Shown here in pieces: positions 9,083-16,644 of a DNA stretch of 64,000 nt. The stretch comes from Sporocytophaga sp. GTDB lineage: Bacteria; Bacteroidota; Bacteroidia; Cytophagales; Cytophagaceae. Positions within the stretch are counted from its first letter, which is position 1. Every line of letters begins with the position of its first letter. The stretch lies in NCBI GenBank assembly GCA_024707265.1, contig JANQAB010000008.1, positions 1 through 64,000 of the forward strand, written 5' to 3'. Made by a program: the position numbers and the translations under genes. The notes beneath the pieces were generated by a model. The model had not been told where the DNA came from. It saw nothing but the letters and a program-made list of their open reading frames with translations, and ran no database searches.

Positions 9083-9835
9083 ATGAATATTAACAAACAG
9101 CAAATTCTTCATTACTGCAAGCAGTTTAAAATAGCAGGAATAAGCAAGAACATTGATGCCATTATTGACAGGGCAGAAAAGAATGGCTATGGCCTAATGG
9201 AATATACTCTTCATCTGTTAAAATCAGAGGCAGATCACAGACATGAAAATGATACGGCTAGACGCTTAAAATCCGCTCAGTTACCGAGAAATAATAACCT
9301 TGGCAACTATGATCATACCTCTGAGAACGGACTGCCTCAAACACGCTTAAATCAACTCAGAGAACTAAACTGGCTTGACCAAATATACAATATAATGCTT
9401 ATGGGCCCCTCTGGTACAGGTAAAACCTTCATTGCTTCAGGCTTATGTGCCGATGCTGTACAGAAAGGGTATAAAGCATACTTCAGAACAATGGAGGATA
9501 TAACCAATATGCTTAAAATGAAAGATGTAACCCGTACTGCATTAGCTGAATACAGAAGACTATCAAAGGCAAATCTAATAGTGATTGATGATATTATGCT
9601 CTTCCCGGTAGAAAAGACACAGGCAGTGGCGTTGTTCAATTTTATAAACCATCTCTATGAAAATACCTCCTTCATAATAACCACCAACAAAATGCCTGCA
9701 GAATGGGCAAAAATGCTTGATGATGAGGTTTTGGCAACGGCTCTTTTAGACAGGTTGCTTTATAGATGTGAGATCATAAACTTATCGGGAAAAAGCTACC
9801 GAATGAAAAATAGAAAATCTTTTCTTGAAGACTAA
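9083..9835 (+). CDS. istB: IS21-family helper ATPase IstB
   Basis: A 250-residue AAA+ ATPase with Walker A GPSGTGKT (about residue 109) and Walker B LIVIDDIMLF, then a sensor-like ITTNKMPAEW. Size, order and spacing after istA are typical of IS21. It drives target choice and strand transfer together with IstA. Intact. Confidence 0.92.
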   Translation: MNINKQQILHYCKQFKIAGISKNIDAIIDRAEKNGYGLMEYTLHLLKSEADHRHENDTARRLKSAQLPRNNNLGNYDHTSENGLPQTRLNQLRELNWLDQIYNIMLMGPSGTGKTFIASGLCADAVQKGYKAYFRTMEDITNMLKMKDVTRTALAEYRRLSKANLIVIDDIMLFPVEKTQAVALFNFINHLYENTSFIITTNKMPAEWAKMLDDEVLATALLDRLLYRCEIINLSGKSYRMKNRKSFLED

Positions 9836-9935
9836 AATTATCCCTTTTATATTTGCTTCAAGTTGTGCACTCTTGTTGCCAAAAACTGTGCATTCCTGAT
9901 TACCGAAAACTGTGCATTGTTATTTTCCGATTACA

Positions 9936-10225
9936 AAAGGTTGAACTTAGTAGTAATTATTGGAGATTTAATGCTTCCTTTTAAAAACCAAATCCACGAT
10001 AGCTATTACTATCCTCTAACATTGGAAGTAGCCTTCGCATATTGGGCATTAGGAAATACAGATAAGACATTACAAATCATTAAAGAGAATATTAATAGCA
10101 CAATCAACTACAATAATGGTGGCGTTACCTACAAAAATAAAGTTAAAGACTACTACAAGAATTACAGGTCCAAATTTCAGTTAAAAAATGAAAAAGAGAT
10201 TTGGGAGCAAATTAAAAGCTTATAA
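9936..10225 (+). pseudogene. C-terminal remnant of an unknown gene next to IS21 copy 2
   Basis: From the IS edge onward the plus strand encodes about 96 residues (RLNLVVIIGDLMLPF ... LTLEVAFAYWALGNTDKTL ... EIWEQIKSL). The upstream 73 bases that extend this frame are IS21 end repeats, not native coding. The AFAYWALGNTDKTLQIIKEN segment resembles a single TPR-like helix pair. A strong terminator follows at 10256-10288. The 5' half is missing from the window, so the product is probably not made. Family unknown. Confidence 0.55.
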
Positions 10226-10255
10226 TCCTTACCAATCCGTATAATACCTAAAACT

Positions 10256-10288
10256 AAGAAGCCTTCAATTAAGAAGGCTTCTTTTTTT
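10256..10288 (+). terminator. Rho-independent terminator
   Basis: A perfect 10-bp stem (agaagccttc with gaaggcttct, six-base loop) is followed by a run of T. It lies 31 bp after the stop of the truncated gene ending at 10225, so it is its native terminator. Confidence 0.85.
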
Positions 10289-10300
10289 ACCTTAATCGAC

Positions 10301-10441
10301 TTACTTACTGGCAATAAGCGTTTGGACTATGGTCAAGGCCGTATCTAAATTAGGCTTAGGTAATTGACTTAGTAGTAAAACTACAATTAGTACGATTTGC
10401 CATTTCTTTCCTTTGGAAAGATCAAGTTTAAATTTCAACAT
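10301..10441 (-). CDS. Small membrane protein candidate, 46 residues
   Basis: ATG 10441 opens a 46-codon frame with a basic N-terminus (MLKFKLDLSKGKKW) followed by one hydrophobic segment (QIVLIVVLLLSQL) and a second mildly hydrophobic stretch (LDTALTIVQTLIASK). This organisation is that of a small single-pass membrane peptide. There is no recognised family. It faces the terminator at 10256-10288, which could also end its transcript. Whether it is translated is uncertain. Confidence 0.35.
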   Translation of the reverse strand: MLKFKLDLSKGKKWQIVLIVVLLLSQLPKPNLDTALTIVQTLIASK

Positions 10442-10811
10442 AGTCGTTTAATTTTTTTTCGAAAGGTAGATTATCGCCTAATTTTGATAAAGGACAGGGG
10501 GGACTAGAAAAGTTAATTGAAAATGAACAAGTTAAATTCAGGATTACTTTATAGCGACAAGGAAAGTTGAGTCTACTTTTAATTAAAGGCCTCTTTTTTG
10601 AAAGATTTAAACTAAATCTCTAAGGGGCCAAAACTTACAAAGATTTGACAAAATGTGCAAACCTATTAAGAATCAGTAGTTCTTGAGGGACAAATTCGGC
10701 GCAAATTTTTAAGGGGACAATACGACCATTTTTTTACAAAAAAAGCTGTTCCTTTTATTTTAAAAATCGAATTCTACCACAAATTCTCATGGGACAAATT
10801 CGTCAGTAATT
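10442..10811. other. Non-coding stretch inside the element with short direct repeats
   Basis: No credible gene is visible. The 12-mer gggacaaattcg occurs at 10688-10699 and 10791-10802 in the same orientation, with a related ggggacaat at about 10714 and gggggact near 10500. Repeated GGGGAC-type units are reminiscent of the end repeats of IS21-like elements, so this may be the relic of a third insertion whose genes are lost. An inverted segment (agatttaaactaaatct) lies near 10600. Confidence 0.35.
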
Positions 10812-11102
10812 TTAATTCTGAGCATTTGTGCCAGCATCTACTTCTGAATTATATATACTAGACCTTTTCTGTCTTTTATAATTTCTTACAGCCTGCTCTA
10901 CAGAAATTTTCTTCTTTTTCTTTTCTGAATCTCTAAGCTTTTTAGCCTGGATTCCAAAATCAGCAGCAACATCAGCAGCAGTTTTATTCACGTCCTTGGC
11001 ATAGTTCTTCTGTTCCATGTCTCTTGGATCTGAATTTATTTCGTCTTTGTATGAAAAATCTCCATAAGTGTACAAATATTTCATAATGGCTTCTCTTTTC
11101 AA
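10812..11102 (-). CDS. Small basic protein of unknown function, 96 residues
   Basis: I do not recognise the product. It is very polar, with a lysine run (SEKKKKKISVEQAV) and an alanine-rich helix (NKTAADVAADFGIQAKKL) that could be a helix-turn-helix-like unit. There is no signal peptide or membrane segment. It lies downstream of the broken DUF2779 gene on the same strand, with an 82-bp gap. An alternative start is the second Met (MKYLYTYGDF). Confidence 0.45.
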   Translation of the reverse strand: MKREAIMKYLYTYGDFSYKDEINSDPRDMEQKNYAKDVNKTAADVAADFGIQAKKLRDSEKKKKKISVEQAVRNYKRQKRSSIYNSEVDAGTNAQN

Positions 11103-11184
11103 GTATATATCCAGATCAAAAAGTCATTTTCCTTAAAAAAATAAATGCTGGAAAGCTTTAAAAACTTCCCAGCATCCCCAAAAA

Positions 11185-12703
11185 CTATGCTGCCATTTTA
11201 CCAGACTCATGTTGTCCAGCACTATTCCTCAATACTTCAAGCAACCTAATTAATGCATAAGTGTCCAGCTTACAATACTCAAGTAAAGCTCTCCGAGTCT
11301 TTTCACGATCCTTCCTGTTCATTTCAAGAAATGACATTTTTTAGAACTCTTCACTAGCAGAAGCACCACCAAAGATCTCTAAATCTTTATAAGACAATTC
11401 AGGAACCCAAGCTGGCAATACAACTTTTAAAGAGGCTGATCCTTTTTGTGCAGGATGATACAAGTATCTTTGGTCGAAAGGCTCCATTAAATCAATCATT
11501 CTGCTAATGATATTATCAATATCTTCCTTAAAAGGTGTATATACCTTAGCTATTTCCTTTAACCGAGCTTCTTCAAATTTTTTGTTATATACCAGAATAG
11601 TCCCTGTTTCCCCAACAGCTTCATTCAGTCTATTCATAAAGTTGATCCTAACTTCTCTCATTCCACCATCATGCAAAAATTCATAATGTAACAGAGGCGA
11701 ATTCTCAGAATCAATCCGATGAACACTAAACTGAATTGGAGTATGCTGATAAGGTTTTGTCTTCTGATATATGGGAATAATAGGTTGACATGTCTCGAAA
11801 TCCATTGCAGAAATTGGATATTCTATCTTTTCTAAAAAGCGTCCAATTGCTACTGGATCAATAATCTGTCTATTTTGCACAGTACAGTCTATCTGCATCC
11901 ATTGTTTTTCATTCAATTTAACATTACGAGGGACGTCTTCAAGTTTCACAATACCCTGATCATACATCTGAAACTTCTTAATCTCCCATAACCTGCTAAT
12001 TTCAAATACCGAGTTCTCAGGAACGTTTTTCCAGCAATGGTTCTTAAACTCACAATCGAAAGGACTGCTGCACTTTGTTCCAATTGAAGTAACTGGTACT
12101 TCATTCATCTCAAAAACTTTGGTAGCAAGCCTTGAATACCGATCCACCAATGGCTGAACATGCCTTAAAGTACTAGTAACATTTTCCGTGATAAAGAACT
12201 CTTCCACGTCTAACTCCTTATCCAAGACATACTCTTTATTTATATACATTATGTAAGCTTCAATCTTTACCTCTGGATATTTAGCTTTAATTGTATCAAC
12301 TTTAAATGCAGTTTCAATAATATGACGTTCATCCAGCGAAGTAGATGTTTTTACATCATAAATCTTCCAGACTTTCTTTCCTCTCACTAAGAAATCAACA
12401 CTACACCGCTTTCCGCCAGCTTGGAAACAGGCATCGTATATCAAATTGGCATTCACCTCTAAAAAGCAAAAAATCAGTAAACTTGACAAAGCTTTCAAAC
12501 TTTTCATATTCTCCACTAATGCCAAAGTAGCCATCGGGAAATAATTCTTTAGCAAGTTCCTTAACTCGGAGATACCTTCTGTAAAAAGTATCTAAAAAAG
12601 GATTATCAGATTTTAACTCTGGATTATTATACATGAGATATCCAGCCTTAGTACATTGCTGAACTTTCATAAATATATTCTTATCTATAATTGAATTTTC
12701 CAT
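11185..12703 (-). pseudogene. DUF2779/RecB-like nuclease gene with a frameshift and an in-frame stop
   Basis: The N-terminus starts at ATG 12703. The frame breaks around 12455-12470 (TTTTTGCTTTTTAG on the coding strand), after which the nuclease core continues: VDFLVRGKKVWKIYDVKTST (PD-(D/E)XK-type, Asp...Asp-x-Lys), then a cysteine pattern C-x5-C-x5-C (CSSPFDCEFKNHC) like the Fe-S cluster of Cas4/RecB-type nucleases, and a second domain with SAMDFETCQP, an RNase H/DEDD-like motif. A TAA at 11341-11343 interrupts the frame; reading through gives RALLEYCKLDTYALIRLLEVL, the usual family ending, to a stop at 11185-11187. DUF2779 proteins are around 500 residues, as here. Two independent lesions make true inactivation plausible. 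Confidence 0.75.
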
Positions 12704-12780
12704 TATAATTTTTTTTAAGGGTTTGGGATAGGTTTAGAAGTTCAGATGAGTATTTGATTCCATCTGAACATATAGAGAAG

Positions 12781-13743
12781 TTAAGCAGCTTTTCGAGTTC
12801 TTACGTGCTCAAAAAGCGGAGGAAGGCAGTTTAATAGCTTATTAAATTTCTCTTCCAAAGACAATTCTCGATTGTTATACCTAAAATCGTATTCCTCCAT
12901 ATACTTCTGAGAATGCTTATCACTAATATTGCGATAAGTTCCAGTAATGGTAGGCTTCACAATGCCAAAGTATCCTTCAGCTCGATTAGTTGTGGCATCT
13001 CCATTCTTATACTCATTTTTAGAATGATTAACCACCTTGTGCTGATATCCAAGACTACTTAAAGAATTGTAGGACCTTAGTTCATCTGTGCATATAATTG
13101 AGCCAGTCTTGACATTATCGCAGATCAATGGAAGTAAAGTGTACCTTTCACGGTCATCAATCTTTACTGATTTAATTCCACCGTCTCTTTGTACCATTGT
13201 TAGAAAAGGAGTCATGCGATGAGACCCAAAGCCTCTTTTCATCTTTCTTTTCCTGCCTAAACCTTTGGTTCCTGTACAAATTGCAACCTCATCGCACTCA
13301 ACATATCCTTCTAATGGCTTCCAATTAGCCTCGTTAGTCAATGCCATCCATTGTCTAACTCTATCCAGTAGCTTCCAAGCACTGCCATTGCTTAGGGTAT
13401 ACTTGTAAGCAACGCTATTGGCTGATATGCCTGAATGATTGACTATCTTATCAATTAAGACTCCAAGCCATATATGCAACTTAATATGTGTGTTTTCAAG
13501 GATGGTTCCAGCAAGGGGATAAACTTGAGACATGCATATTTTACATTGATATCCTTTTCGTCCATTAATTTTTTTGTAGAACATCAATACATCTTTGCCA
13601 CAGCCTATGCATGTACTATCCTTAGCAGCCCTTGCGTAAAATATGGCATCTAAGCAGGTATTTTCGGTCTTGTACTTTTCAAGTAAAGTAAGGTATGGAT
13701 TCTTGACAGAATCCCGTCTTTTCGTATTTTTTCTATTTTTCAT
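12781..13743 (-). CDS. IS1595-family (ISXO2-like) transposase
   Basis: A 320-residue DDE transposase. An N-terminal zinc ribbon has Cys 45, 48, 67 and 70, followed by a helix-turn-helix-like region (SGISANSVAYKYTLSNGSAW). The catalytic core has VECDEVAIC (Asp 151), IICTDELRSY (Asp 220) and the characteristic VVNHSKNEY then NRAEGYFGIVK (Glu 256), ending with EEYDFRYNNRE. This is the IS1595 pattern, not IS1 or IS21. It sits near the right end of the 12.4 kb element, whose 8-bp duplication fits the family. Intact, and the likely mover of the whole unit. Confidence 0.93.
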   Translation of the reverse strand: MKNRKNTKRRDSVKNPYLTLLEKYKTENTCLDAIFYARAAKDSTCIGCGKDVLMFYKKINGRKGYQCKICMSQVYPLAGTILENTHIKLHIWLGVLIDKIVNHSGISANSVAYKYTLSNGSAWKLLDRVRQWMALTNEANWKPLEGYVECDEVAICTGTKGLGRKRKMKRGFGSHRMTPFLTMVQRDGGIKSVKIDDRERYTLLPLICDNVKTGSIICTDELRSYNSLSSLGYQHKVVNHSKNEYKNGDATTNRAEGYFGIVKPTITGTYRNISDKHSQKYMEEYDFRYNNRELSLEEKFNKLLNCLPPLFEHVRTRKAA

Positions 13744-13973
13744 GTTTTTTTTGAAAAAATTTTAAAAACCTCGAAACAATTCCGTACCTTAACTGTTATT
13801 AAGTCAGGTCGCAATTGTATCACTGATACATTGAGACAAAAAAAGTCCCATACCTGTATGAAATACAGGACAGATGCATGAACGGCACTAAAGGGAATTC
13901 TAAAAAGCGTGTTGATTACGAGCCTTCACGCTTTTTTTATTATCCTTAGTCTTAATTTTAGATTCGAGTCTTA
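13744..13973. other. Intergenic region with three hairpins, possible small RNA on the plus strand
   Basis: Between the transposase start and the next gene are two short palindromes, tgtatcactgataca (13816-13830) and cctgta/tacagg (13853-13869), and then the strong hairpin at 13902-13938 with a T tract on the plus strand. Read on the plus strand this would make a compact structured transcript of about 120 nt. It could equally be the 5' untranslated control region of the transposase. Confidence 0.35.
13902..13938 (-). terminator. Bidirectional hairpin terminator
   Basis: aaaaagcgtg and cacgcttttttt form a stem with A and T tracts on both sides, so it can stop transcription in either direction. 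It lies 36 bp past the minus-strand gene ending at 13974. Confidence 0.75.
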
Positions 13974-14477
13974 TTATTTCTTCTTGGCTGGGTAAGAGTA
14001 GAGTACACCTCCTTTTCTATCAGTTCTTCCAATTTTTTCTATACGTTCAGCTTTAACTAGTGAATTAGCACTCACAGTTAGCCATTGCTTTAAGCTGCCG
14101 TCTTTAATTCTTTCATGAATTACATCTACATCATATTTACTAATTTCCGCTGCAACTTGCGATGCGGTGGCTTCTCCACCTAATACTTCTAGGCCTATTA
14201 AAAACAAGTTTGTACCTGTATAATCAATAGATTTGATTAATTTAGGTGCTTTAGTAGATACTTCTTCTTGATTGTATATCTTGATAGGCTTAACAGACGT
14301 ATGACTCATCAACTCATCCTTCTGAGGAATCGAATTTCTTTGTATCATCCGATTTACACCTTCAATTTTAGATTTGATTTCTTCTCTTTTATTGTCAAGA
14401 GTTTCTAGTTCCTCTAAAAGAGTACTTCTCTCTTTTATTAAAATCTCAACTAAATAGATATCATCATTGGCTTTCAT
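13974..14477 (-). CDS. Coiled-coil plus winged-helix-like protein at the element's right end
   Basis: A 167-residue protein I cannot assign to a family. Residues 1-47 form a long charged helix (KERSTLLEELETLDNKREEI), probably a coiled coil. After a linker, residues 87-165 look like a winged helix (GLEVLGGEATASQVAAEIS, then NSLVKAERIEKIGRTDRKGG). It is the outermost gene of the element, between the right inverted repeat and the transposase, in the same orientation as the transposase. Position suggests a regulator or accessory factor of transposition. That role is inference. Confidence 0.6.
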   Translation of the reverse strand: MKANDDIYLVEILIKERSTLLEELETLDNKREEIKSKIEGVNRMIQRNSIPQKDELMSHTSVKPIKIYNQEEVSTKAPKLIKSIDYTGTNLFLIGLEVLGGEATASQVAAEISKYDVDVIHERIKDGSLKQWLTVSANSLVKAERIEKIGRTDRKGGVLYSYPAKKK

Positions 14478-14658
14478 AGAATGGAGAATAAATTTCTATA
14501 CTAAAAAGTATTAACTCGCCAAATTGTTCAAGAAATCTATAAAAAAATAGAAATAAATATATTTATAAAAAAGCTTTTAAATGTTGGATATACTATGATA
14601 TGGCTAAAGTTATGTCATAATATATTTCAAACATATTTTCATACTTTTTCATAGTTTC

Positions 14659-14679
14659 TGGCTAAAGTGGGGAATTGCC
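14659..14679 (-). repeat. Right terminal inverted repeat of the 12.4 kb element
   Basis: Exact reverse complement of 2256-2276 over 21 bases, ending at the boundary with the right target duplication. Confidence 0.92.
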
Positions 14680-14687
14680 TAAAGATA
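14680..14687 (+). repeat. Target-site duplication, right copy (taaagata)
   Basis: Identical to 2248-2255 and directly outside the right inverted repeat. The porP-like coding frame resumes through it (aag ata then ttc tat). Confidence 0.9.
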
Positions 14688-14789
14688 TTCTATTCTCATA
14701 ATCTGAATTATCTTAATTACCAGTACAGTGGAGAACTATCCTGTCGAGTTTTAATCCAAAACAAGAAAAAAACTTTTTATCAGTTTTAG
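14688..14789 (+). pseudogene. PorP/SprF-family gene, 3' part beyond the insertion
   Basis: Reading in the phase set by the target duplication gives KIFYSHNLNYLNYQYSGELS, then CRVLIQNKKKTFYQF and a stop at 14787-14789. This matches the endings of the two upstream paralogs (KIFY..., GELSCR, NKNKT). Joined to 1341-2255 it completes a 338-residue protein. Without its promoter side it is not expressed as a gene. Confidence 0.9.
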
Positions 14790-14869
14790 CCATCAACTTT
14801 TGAATAACCTATATTTTAATTGTTCGATTCGATGCTATTCTATTCAGTAATTTATTAATTTTATGAGTA

Positions 14870-15430
14870 ATGAAGGAATACTTACAATCGTTTCATCTTC
14901 TTACTGAAGATGAAATAGATACATTTCTATCTAAGGCAGAGGTTTATAATCTTGAAAGAGGGGAGTATTTCATCCGTGAGGGTGCTATTAGTAATACTGT
15001 AGCGTTTGTTGAGTCAGGTATATTGAGATCTTTTTACGTCACACCTGAGGGAGATGAAATGACCTATTGTATTTCTTTTCAAAATTCATTCATGACTGCT
15101 TATTCTTCCTATATTAGCGGACTTCCTACTGTAGAAAATATTCAGGCTATTACACCTGTAAGACTTCTTTTGCTTCAAAAAAAAGACATAGAACAAATTT
15201 CAGAAACCAGTACGAACGGGCTCAGGTTTGCCAAACTAATGGCTGAAAATGAGTATATGGAGCTGGAAAGGAGAGTGTTTTCCTATCAGCGTGAAAGTGC
15301 CAGAGAACGGTATGAAAATCTTTTATTGACGCGACCTGAATTTATAGAACAAATTCCCCTGAAATATCTCGCCTCTTATCTTGGTATAACACCCAGACAT
15401 TTAAGTCGCTTGAGAGCCGAGATGATTTAA
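14870..15430 (+). CDS. Crp/Fnr-family transcription regulator
   Basis: A 186-residue regulator. Residues 1-125 form a cyclic-nucleotide-binding-like beta barrel (FIREGAISNTVAFVESGILR, then VTPEGDEMTYCISF). A C-terminal helix-turn-helix follows (IPLKYLASYLGITPRHLSRL). It lacks the Fnr cysteine cluster. An out-of-frame ATG at 14863 just precedes the chosen start. The next gene, a quinone-type oxidoreductase, begins 72 bp downstream on the same strand, and regulators of this type in Bacteroidota often control such a neighbour. The signal sensed is unknown. Confidence 0.88.
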   Translation: MKEYLQSFHLLTEDEIDTFLSKAEVYNLERGEYFIREGAISNTVAFVESGILRSFYVTPEGDEMTYCISFQNSFMTAYSSYISGLPTVENIQAITPVRLLLLQKKDIEQISETSTNGLRFAKLMAENEYMELERRVFSYQRESARERYENLLLTRPEFIEQIPLKYLASYLGITPRHLSRLRAEMI

Positions 15431-15502
15431 TTTAATTAATGGACATTTGTCTTTTCTGCTCGCTCTTTCTTATTCTACTTTTACCGGAAATAAATTCGGT
15501 AT

Positions 15503-16081
15503 ATGAAAAATGTAGTAATAATTAATGGCCATCCCTTCAGGGAAAGTTTTAATGCTTCTCTTGCTTATGCCTACAAGCAGGGAGTGAAAGAAGCAGGAGC
15601 TAAGGTGACAGAGATTTTTATCGGTGACCTCTCTTTTAATCCTAATCTTCAATTCGGATATAGTAAAAGGATGGAACTGGAGCCTGATCTGCAGGCTGTC
15701 TGGCAAGCTATTCAACAGGCTGATCACCTCGTTTGGATTCACCCGGTTTGGTGGGGCGGTTTACCATCGGTTATGAAAGGATTCATCGATAGATTATTTC
15801 TTCCCGGAATGGCTTTCAGTTATCGGGAAAATTCGGTTTGGTGGGATAAGCTCCTTGCCGGTAAAACTGCAAGAATCATCACTACAATGGATCAGCCGGG
15901 ATGGTATTACAGACTTGTTTATGGCAGACCCAGCATCAATCAACTAAAAAAATGTACTCTTGAGTTTTGTGGCATATCTCCAGTGGCTGTTACCACCATA
16001 GGGATAATAAAAACTTCCGATAATTCGAAAAGGGAGAAATGGATTAAAAAGGTTTACGACCTGGGATTAGCCCTAAGCTGA
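15503..16081 (+). CDS. Flavodoxin-fold NAD(P)H-dependent oxidoreductase
   Basis: A 192-residue protein of the Flavodoxin_2 (NQO1/MdaB/YwrO-like) family. The start shows the FMN/FAD-binding strand-loop IINGHPFRESFNASLA. The central IHPVWWGGLPSVMKGFIDRL is diagnostic. Such enzymes reduce quinones or nitro/azo compounds by two electrons in the cytoplasm. Length is normal and the frame intact. It follows a Crp-family regulator gene and may be its target. Confidence 0.9.
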   Translation: MKNVVIINGHPFRESFNASLAYAYKQGVKEAGAKVTEIFIGDLSFNPNLQFGYSKRMELEPDLQAVWQAIQQADHLVWIHPVWWGGLPSVMKGFIDRLFLPGMAFSYRENSVWWDKLLAGKTARIITTMDQPGWYYRLVYGRPSINQLKKCTLEFCGISPVAVTTIGIIKTSDNSKREKWIKKVYDLGLALS

Positions 16082-16180
16082 GAATAGGGGGAATTTACAA
16101 TATCTGCAACTTTGAAAATATTGAGCAGTTTTTAAAAACTTTTTGTAACCTTGAGGTTATTAATTAATCTATTTACTTCT

Positions 16181-16576
16181 ATGGTTTCAAAGAGGCTTTT
16201 TGAAGCTCCGTATTGTGAAATAAAAGAGCGACCAGATGGTATTATCTATGCTAAATGGAAAGGCTTTCTTAAGCCGGGACAGGTAAGGACAGGGTGTAGG
16301 TTTATGACAGAGTATGTCAGAAATAATAACATTACAGTTCATCTAAGCGATCACAGGGACCTTAGGGTACTTTCAAAGGATGTTCAGGACTATCTGATTA
16401 CAGAATGGTTTCCGGAGATTGAAAGCCAGGGAATGACGAAAATTGCAGCGTTAAAAGCTCCTGACCCTTTTGCAAAAGTGACCGTAGAAAAGGTGAACGA
16501 GGAAGCTCAGGTGGGAAATCTTGTTATCCGTTCATTTGAGACAGAAGAAGAATGTATCAACTGGTTACTTGAATAA
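16181..16576 (+). CDS. Conserved small protein, STAS/SpoIIAA-like fold suspected
   Basis: I chose ATG 16181; an in-frame TTG at 16151 would add ten residues of no family character. The 131-residue product alternates strands and helices (CEIKERPDGIIYAKWKGFL, then EYVRNNNITVHLSDHRDLRV, LITEWFPEIESQGMTKIAAL), a pattern seen in the SpoIIAA-like proteins of Bacteroidota. There is no catalytic motif, signal peptide or membrane segment. It is followed by a bidirectional terminator. Function unknown. Confidence 0.65.
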   Translation: MVSKRLFEAPYCEIKERPDGIIYAKWKGFLKPGQVRTGCRFMTEYVRNNNITVHLSDHRDLRVLSKDVQDYLITEWFPEIESQGMTKIAALKAPDPFAKVTVEKVNEEAQVGNLVIRSFETEEECINWLLE

Positions 16577-16599
16577 CTTTTAACCATTCAGGATAAATT

Positions 16600-16632
16600 T
16601 AAAGGAGATAATAAATGGTATATCTCCTTTAA
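16600..16632. terminator. Bidirectional terminator between convergent genes
   Basis: aaaggagata (16601-16610) pairs with tatctccttt (16621-16630), with A and T tracts on either side. It serves the plus gene ending at 16576 and the minus gene ending at 16645. Confidence 0.8.
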
Positions 16633-16644
16633 ACTATTGAAGGC

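Larger units (their letters stand above)
7330..9935 (+). mobile_element. IS21-family insertion sequence, copy 2 (istA-istB)
   Basis: The ends are tgtagtcgg at the left and ccgattaca at the right, the TG...CA termini typical of IS21. Subterminal repeats around actgcacag/ctgtgcat occur several times at each end (7337-7400 and 9862-9930). It carries one istA and one istB on the plus strand. No matching target duplication is seen, and the flanks are the C-terminal ends of two genes pointing away from the element. This suggests a deletion or inversion at this site after insertion. Confidence 0.85.
2256..14679. mobile_element. 12.4 kb IS1595-type element with cargo and nested IS21 insertions
   Basis: The two ends carry the same 21-bp inverted repeat (starting ggcaattccccactttagcc) and are flanked by an 8-bp direct repeat. 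The only transposase gene not belonging to a nested IS21 is the IS1595/ISXO2-like gene at 12781-13743, about 0.94 kb from the right end. Family knowledge: IS1595 elements make 8-bp duplications and some carry passenger genes. Cargo, left to right: two small genes, a KAP-type NTPase gene split by IS21, a second IS21 at a rearrangement scar, a truncated gene, a small membrane ORF, an unknown 96-residue gene, a broken DUF2779 nuclease gene, the transposase and a coiled-coil protein. That the IS1595 enzyme moved the whole unit is inference. Confidence 0.85.

Noticed and set aside
2256..14679. Tn7-like or integrative-element interpretation
   Set aside because: No TnsB/TnsC, integrase, relaxase or att site is present; the transposase is IS1595-type and the duplication is 8 bp, not the 5 bp expected for Tn7.
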